A stretch of 64,000 nucleotides of DNA from Paractinoplanes bogorensis (lineage in GTDB: Bacteria; Actinomycetota; Actinomycetes; Mycobacteriales; Micromonosporaceae). The stretch is from positions 124,001 through 188,000 of the forward strand of contig NZ_JAHKKG010000013.1 of the NCBI RefSeq assembly GCF_018829635.1, in the 5' to 3' direction. A program made the translations under genes and the position numbers. The notes under the pieces are model-generated. The model was given only the letters and a program-made list of their open reading frames with translations. It was not told the origin of the DNA and did not search any database. Numbering within the stretch: position 1 is the stretch's first letter; each line of letters begins with the position of its first letter. Below, one piece after another: positions 59,401 through 64,000 of the stretch.

Positions 59401-60954
59401 ATGCCCACCCGCCGTCACATCCTGACCGGTGCCGCCGTGGCCGCCGGCGCTGCGGTTGTTCCCGCCACCACGGCGTACGCGGAAACCTCGGTTGATCTTT
59501 TCCCACTGGGCGTGGCGAGCGGCGACCCCTTACCCGGCGCGGTGATCCTCTGGACCCGGCTGATCAAGGCGGGTCTGACCCGCCCGGTCGAGGTGGAGTG
59601 GCAGGTCGCGCGGGACGAACGGTTCCGCCGGATCGAGCGTCACGGCCGCACCACCGCCCGGCGCGAGCTGGCCCACTCGGTGCACGTCGACGCGCGCGGG
59701 CTCGACGCCGGCCGGGAGTACTTCTACCGGTTCCGCGCGCTCGGTCAGATCAGCCCGGTGGGTCGCACCAGGACGGCGGGCAGTGCGTCCAGCCTGCGCT
59801 TCGGGATCGTCAACTGCCAGGACTTCCAGAACGGCTACTGGCCGGCCTATCTCGGGCTGGCCGCCGAGGATCTCGACGTCGTCGTGCACCTGGGCGACTA
59901 CATCTACGAGTACGACCCGAGCAGCCGCTTCGCCGACCGCAACCACACCACGCCGGCCACCCCCGGCCTCGACCAGCTGGTGACGCTGGACGACTACCGG
60001 GCCCGCCACGCGCAGTACAAGACCGACCCGGCGCTGCAGGCCGCGCACGCCGCCTTCCCGTGGATCGTGACCTGGGACGACCACGAGACCGAGAACAACT
60101 ACGCCGGTCTGGTCGACGAGATCGACGACACCGGCGCCAAGCTGCAGACGGTGGCCCAGTTCGCCCGGCAGCGGGCCGCCGCCTACCAGGCCTACTACGA
60201 GCACATGCCGATCCGCGCCGAGCTGCGGCCGGGGCACGCCGACCTGCGCATCTTCCGCCGGTTCGACTTCGGCCGCCTGCTGCGCCTCAACGTGCTCGAC
60301 ACCCGGCAGTACCGCACCGACCAGCCCGGCGGCTTCCCCGGCGACTTCGGCCTGGCCACGGCCGGCACGGCCAACATCACCGGCACGCTCACCGGCGAGG
60401 ACCAGGAGCGCTGGCTCAAGCGGGGCCTCGACCACTCGCCGGCCCGCTGGAACGTGGTGGCCCAGCAGGTCATGATGAGCCGCATCAAGTTCCCGAACCC
60501 GACCGGCGCACCCGTCCCGCCGATCGTGGCCAACCTCGACCAGTGGGACGGGTACGCGCCGCAGCGCACCCGCTTCCTGCAGTACCTGGCCGACCGGCGG
60601 GTGAAGAACCCGGTGATCCTGGCCGGTGACATCCACTCGACCTGGTTCTCCGAGCTGCGCACCGACTTCGACAAGCCCGAGCTCGAGCCGGTCGCGGTCG
60701 AGTTCACCGCCACCTCGGTCAGCTCGGACTTCCCGATCGCCTTCGACGCCCCGCTCAAGCAGGTCAACCCGACGCTGAACCCGCACGTGCGCTACTTCGA
60801 CGGGTCCAAGCGGGGCTATCTGCGCTGCCTGGTGACGAAGTCGGCCTGGCACACCGACGTCCGGACGGTCGACACCATCGAGGTCCGCGAGACCCCGGTC
60901 ACCACCAGCGCGTCCTGGACGGTCGAGGAGGGGACGTCAGTACTGACCCGATAG
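59401..60954 (+). CDS. phoD: Tat-exported alkaline phosphatase D
   Basis: The 517-residue enzyme opens with a twin-arginine signal (MPTRRHILTGAAVAAGAAVV). The PhoD N-domain (GVASGDPLPGAVILWTRLI) is followed by the phosphoesterase domain with Fe/Ca ligands: GIVNCQDFQNGYWPAY, VVVHLGDYIYEYD, TWDDHETENNY and VILAGDIHSTWFSELR. It releases phosphate from phospho-esters outside the cell. GAGGAGG precedes the ATG. The TAG lies within a 21-bp repeat that recurs up to the start of the lipid kinase gene. Confidence 0.94.
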   Translation: MPTRRHILTGAAVAAGAAVVPATTAYAETSVDLFPLGVASGDPLPGAVILWTRLIKAGLTRPVEVEWQVARDERFRRIERHGRTTARRELAHSVHVDARGLDAGREYFYRFRALGQISPVGRTRTAGSASSLRFGIVNCQDFQNGYWPAYLGLAAEDLDVVVHLGDYIYEYDPSSRFADRNHTTPATPGLDQLVTLDDYRARHAQYKTDPALQAAHAAFPWIVTWDDHETENNYAGLVDEIDDTGAKLQTVAQFARQRAAAYQAYYEHMPIRAELRPGHADLRIFRRFDFGRLLRLNVLDTRQYRTDQPGGFPGDFGLATAGTANITGTLTGEDQERWLKRGLDHSPARWNVVAQQVMMSRIKFPNPTGAPVPPIVANLDQWDGYAPQRTRFLQYLADRRVKNPVILAGDIHSTWFSELRTDFDKPELEPVAVEFTATSVSSDFPIAFDAPLKQVNPTLNPHVRYFDGSKRGYLRCLVTKSAWHTDVRTVDTIEVRETPVTTSASWTVEEGTSVLTR

Positions 60955-61001
60955 GGTCGACCGGGTGTGGCCCGAGGGACCCCGATAGGGTCGACCGGGT
61001 G
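60947..61001 (+). repeat. 21-bp direct repeat joining phoD stop to kinase start
   Basis: CCCGATAGGGTCGACCGGGTG occurs at 60947-60967 and 60981-61001. Copy one contains the phoD TAG; copy two ends in the GTG used as the start of the next gene. Confidence 0.85.
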
Positions 61002-61928
61002 CGGACGAAGGAGCAGCTGACCGAGGACATCCGCGTCAAGAAGCGTGCGGTCCTGGTGGTCAACACGCACTCCCGGCGCGGCCGGCTGCTCTACGACACG
61101 GCGTTCGCCCGGCTCAAGGAGGCCGGGTTCACGCTGCTCGGCGCGACCGCGGTCGACCGGCCACGCGAGCTGCCCCGCCTGCTCGCCGAGGGCCTGGCCA
61201 AGGGGCCCGACCTGCTGATCGCGGGCGGCGGCGACGGCACGATCAGCACGGCCGGGCGGCTGCTGGCCTATCAGGACGTCGCGCTCGGCCTGCTCCCGCT
61301 GGGCACCACCAACAACTTCGCCCGCACCGCTCACACCCCGCTCGACCTCGGCCAGGCGATCGAGGTGCTGGTCAACGGCAAGGTGATCGACCTCGACCTC
61401 GGGCTGGCCGGGGACGAGCCGTTCACCAACCACGTCGGCGTCGGGCTGTCGGGTGAGGTGATGCTGCGGGCACCGCGGCCGCTGAAGCGCGCCCTCGGCA
61501 AGCTCGCCTATCCGCTGACCGCGCTCGGTCTGCTGGCCCGGCACCAGCCGTTGCGGATCACCGTACGGGCCGAGGGGCGCGAGCACGAGTACGAGAGTCA
61601 CCAGGTCTACGTGGCCAACGGCGGGCACCACGCCGGTCGGCCGATCGCCGGTGACGCCGACGCGGACGACCGGCTGCTGGTGGCGTACACGGTCGGCGGT
61701 CCGAAACGCCGGGAACTGCTGGTCGAGACCGCCCGCAACGCGGCCAAGGGGCCGTCCCGCACGCTGCGGGAGGAACCGTTCCTGGCCGTGGGCGAGCTCT
61801 GGCTCGAGACCGACCGTCCGGCCCGGGTCGAGGTCGACGGCGAGCCCGGCGGCAGCACCCCGATGCGGATCGGCCTGGCCGCGAACGCGCTGCGCGTGAT
61901 GGCCCCGGCCGACGCTCCCGACCGCTGA
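60999..61928 (+). CDS. diacylglycerol/lipid kinase family protein
   Basis: The 309-residue product starts at GTG 60999 and has the DAGK catalytic domain: VLVVNTHSRRGRLLYDTAF, LLIAGGGDGTISTAGRLL (GGGDG at 76-80), LGLLPLGTTNNFARTAH, then NHVGVGLSGEVMLRAPR, YVANGGHHAGRPIAGDADADDRLL and a C-terminal EVDGEPGGSTP. These kinases phosphorylate diacylglycerol or related lipids; many actinobacterial members are unassigned. GAAGGAGCAG is inside the gene, not before it; the start lies within the repeat, so the ribosome site is weak. Confidence 0.9.
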   Translation: MRTKEQLTEDIRVKKRAVLVVNTHSRRGRLLYDTAFARLKEAGFTLLGATAVDRPRELPRLLAEGLAKGPDLLIAGGGDGTISTAGRLLAYQDVALGLLPLGTTNNFARTAHTPLDLGQAIEVLVNGKVIDLDLGLAGDEPFTNHVGVGLSGEVMLRAPRPLKRALGKLAYPLTALGLLARHQPLRITVRAEGREHEYESHQVYVANGGHHAGRPIAGDADADDRLLVAYTVGGPKRRELLVETARNAAKGPSRTLREEPFLAVGELWLETDRPARVEVDGEPGGSTPMRIGLAANALRVMAPADAPDR

Positions 61929-61965
61929 GGCTCAACTCCGGCCGGATTCTGCCGATGCATTCTTC

Positions 61966-64000
61966 ATGACGCTTGCGGCGCCCGACCGCCTGGACATTCT
62001 GCAGGCCACCGGCCTGATGGACACCGGTCCGGTGCCCTCGCTGGACCGGCTGACCCGGATGGCGGCCCGCCTGACCGGAGCCCGGCTGGCGCTGGTGTCG
62101 CTGGTCGACACCGAGCGGCAGCGGTTCGCGAGCGGGTGCGGGCTGTCCGAGACGCTCGAGCGCGACCGCCAGACCCCACTGAGCCATTCCTTCTGCCAGT
62201 ACGTGGTGATGGACGGCGCGCCGCTGATCATCGAGGACGGGCGGCTCGACGACCGTCTGCACGACAACCTGGCGATCCCCGACCTCAACGTCATCGCGTA
62301 CGCCGGCTTCCCCATCCACGCCCCGGACGGGCAGGTTCTCGGCTCGTTCTGCGTGACCGACGACAAGCCGCGCCGGTGGTCGGAGGAGGACCTGGCCACC
62401 GTACGGGATCTGGCCGCCGCCACCGAGTCCGAGATCGCGCTCCGGCTCGTGCACTCCGAGATCGCGGACGACCGTGCCTTCCTCCAAGCCCTCCTGGACA
62501 GCCTGGACACCGGCGTGGCGGCCTGTGACAGCGAGGGCCGGCTGGCCTTCTTCAATCACGCCCTGCGGCAGATCCACGGCGCCGACGCCACCCCGGGCCC
62601 GCCGGACACCTGGTCGCAGAAGTACGGCCTGTACGCGGCCGACGGGCACACCCCGCTCGCGGCCGACCAGGTGCCGCTGGCCCGGGCCTACACCGGCGAG
62701 GTGGTCGAGGGGCAGCAGTTGGTCGTGCCCGCCCCGGACGGCACGCCCCGCCGGTTCCTGACCAACGCCCGCCCGATCGACACCGCCGACGGGCGCCGGC
62801 TCGGGGCTGTCGCCGCCATGCACGAGATCACCGCCGTGCACCGTTCCGAGGTGCTGCGCCGGACCCGCCACGCGGTGGCCCAGGTGCTCTCCGAGGCGAC
62901 CAGCGCCGAGCAGGCCGCGGCCGGGGCGGTGGCCGCCGTGGCCGACTCCCTGGGCTGGCTGTGCGGCGAGTACTGGCAGGTCACCGAGGACCGCCGGGAG
63001 ATCGTCCGGATCAGTTCGCACACCGCACCGGGCCGGTCGCTGGCCGGCTTCACCTCGGACGCGCCGCTGTCGTTCGGCCGGGGCGAGGGCCTGTCCGGCA
63101 TGGTCTGGCGCACCGGGGCCGAGGTGTGGAGCGGCGGCGAGGTGCTGAACAGCATGCGGGTCGAGGCGGCGCGCGAGGCCGGGATCCGTACGGTCATCGG
63201 CCTGCCGGTGCGGGCCGGGCGCCGGGTGCTGGGGGTGATCGCGTTCTTCGTCGACGCCGACCTGCCCCACGATCCGGACATCGCCGCCGTTCTGGACACG
63301 ATCTGCGTGCACCTGGGCCGGTTCGTCGAGCGCCGCCGGGCCGAGGATCTGCAGCTCGCGCTGGTGTCGGCCCAGCACGAACTGACCCGCATGCAGGACG
63401 AGCTGACCGCCCTGGTCATCCACGAGCTGCGCAACCCGATCGGGGTGATCCGCGGCTACATGGAGACGCTGCTGGAGAGCCCCGACCTGGCCGAGACCGA
63501 CCGCCGCTACGCCGGGGTGGTCGACCGCAGCGCCGAGCACCTGCAACGGCTCGTCGACGACCTGCTCGACCTGGCCCGCCTGGACGCCGGCCACCTGAGC
63601 ATCGACCCGCGCCCGATGTCGGCCGGCCGGCTGCTGCGTGAGGTGATCGAGAACCACCGCCCCGACGCCGACGCCAAGCAGCTCACCGTCGAGGCCCGGC
63701 TCCAGCCGCACCTGCCCGTGCACGCCGATGCCCACCGGCTGCGGCAGGCGCTGGACAACCTGCTCTCCAACGCGATCAAGTACACGCCCGCGGGCGGCCG
63801 GGTCATGGTCACGGCCGAGACCGGCGGGGACGGGGTGACCATCGAGATCAGCGACACCGGCATCGGCATCCCGGCCGAGCAGTACCCGCGGCTGTTCAGC
63901 CGCTTCTTCCGGGCCGGCAACGCCACCCGGGCCGGGATCAAGGGGACCGGCCTCGGCCTGGCCGTCACCAAGGCCATCGTCGAGGCTCACCAGGGCACTC
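61966..64000 (+). CDS. GAF-PAS-GAF sensor histidine kinase, 3' end cut off
   Basis: From ATG 61966 the frame is open for 678 codons to the window edge. Domains in order are GAF (about 10-160: LTRMAARLTGARLALVSLVD, SHSFCQYVVMDGAPLIIED), PAS (about 175-290: LLDSLDTGVAACDSEGRLAF), GAF (about 300-450: EGLSGMVWRTGAEVW, VIGLPVRAGRRVLGVIAFF) and HisKA with phospho-acceptor His486 (LVIHELRNPIGVIRGYMETL). A HATPase with N box LDNLLSNAIKYTP, G1 DTGIGIP and G2 GTGLGLAVTKA ends the visible part. There are no membrane helices, so it is a soluble sensor; no response regulator is within the window. Confidence 0.93.
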   Translation, partial: MTLAAPDRLDILQATGLMDTGPVPSLDRLTRMAARLTGARLALVSLVDTERQRFASGCGLSETLERDRQTPLSHSFCQYVVMDGAPLIIEDGRLDDRLHDNLAIPDLNVIAYAGFPIHAPDGQVLGSFCVTDDKPRRWSEEDLATVRDLAAATESEIALRLVHSEIADDRAFLQALLDSLDTGVAACDSEGRLAFFNHALRQIHGADATPGPPDTWSQKYGLYAADGHTPLAADQVPLARAYTGEVVEGQQLVVPAPDGTPRRFLTNARPIDTADGRRLGAVAAMHEITAVHRSEVLRRTRHAVAQVLSEATSAEQAAAGAVAAVADSLGWLCGEYWQVTEDRREIVRISSHTAPGRSLAGFTSDAPLSFGRGEGLSGMVWRTGAEVWSGGEVLNSMRVEAAREAGIRTVIGLPVRAGRRVLGVIAFFVDADLPHDPDIAAVLDTICVHLGRFVERRRAEDLQLALVSAQHELTRMQDELTALVIHELRNPIGVIRGYMETLLESPDLAETDRRYAGVVDRSAEHLQRLVDDLLDLARLDAGHLSIDPRPMSAGRLLREVIENHRPDADAKQLTVEARLQPHLPVHADAHRLRQALDNLLSNAIKYTPAGGRVMVTAETGGDGVTIEISDTGIGIPAEQYPRLFSRFFRAGNATRAGIKGTGLGLAVTKAIVEAHQGT

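Noticed and set aside
57355..59418. 687-codon minus-strand frame over the aminotransferase and DedA genes
   Set aside because: Low-complexity composition and full overlap with two clear plus-strand genes.
61558..63990. 810-codon open frame on the minus strand at the window end
   Set aside because: Antisense to the lipid kinase and histidine kinase genes, whose domains are complete and recognisable.

Overview
The window is about 70% G+C or more, codes with G/C-ending third positions, uses many GTG starts and 4-base stop/start overlaps, and has no tRNA, rRNA, insertion sequence or CRISPR array that I can see. The gene set (mycothiol/ergothioneine-type metabolism, F420-type reductase fold, ECF42/DGPF pair, MDR and SagB-like oxidoreductases, many Tat- and Sec-exported proteins) points to a chromosomal segment of a filamentous actinobacterium. 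A Micromonosporaceae member such as Actinoplanes is my guess by style only.

1-18.6 kb: a cut-off hypothetical gene, an exported ScyD/ScyE-like propeller protein, a DUF3817 membrane protein, an ArsR-type regulator, a large exported GH78 alpha-L-rhamnosidase, a TetR regulator and a deazaflavin-type reductase. A methionine ABC importer (metN-metI-metQ) follows, then a secreted M14 carboxypeptidase carrying hexanucleotide and 18-bp repeat arrays, a Tat-exported protein of unknown role, an M56 membrane protease and an MFS exporter with a perfect dyad in front of it.

18.6-34.6 kb: a 1,419-residue membrane-anchored NACHT NTPase with a C-terminal propeller-like region, the most striking gene here and a plausible immune-type (STAND) sensor. 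It lies 50 bp downstream of an endonuclease/exonuclease/phosphatase-fold gene. Then come an SGNH hydrolase, two methyltransferases, a GrpB-family protein, a tightly overlapped membrane protein/XRE/MDR-reductase operon, a second exported EEP-fold enzyme, an exported lipase, a serine hydrolase and a regulator-like protein that seems to lack its DNA-binding domain.

34.6-52.4 kb: a methyltransferase, a small exported protein beside a membrane-anchored XRE regulator, an SRPBCC protein, an MFS transporter, a beta-lactamase-fold hydrolase, a BKACE enzyme, a GNAT enzyme, the DGPF/ECF42 sigma pair, a divergent PEP-mutase-like/IclR pair, a diguanylate cyclase, a SagB-type double nitroreductase, a HIT protein, a G5/excalibur-like protein, a MerR/haloalkane dehalogenase pair and a delta-60 repeat protein. 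This is followed by about 1.9 kb of degenerate repeated DNA with no credible gene.

52.4-64 kb: the ergothioneine genes egtA-egtB-egtC-egtD on the minus strand (no egtE), with EgtC interrupted by a 16-unit 18-bp minisatellite. Divergent from them are a PLP aminotransferase, a DedA protein, a Tat-exported PhoD phosphatase, a lipid kinase and the start of a GAF-PAS-GAF histidine kinase that runs off the end.

Two themes recur across the window. Tandem duplications often copy the ends of genes together with their stop codons. A palindromic word close to TTTCCCGTACGGGAAA occurs again and again in many unrelated genes.
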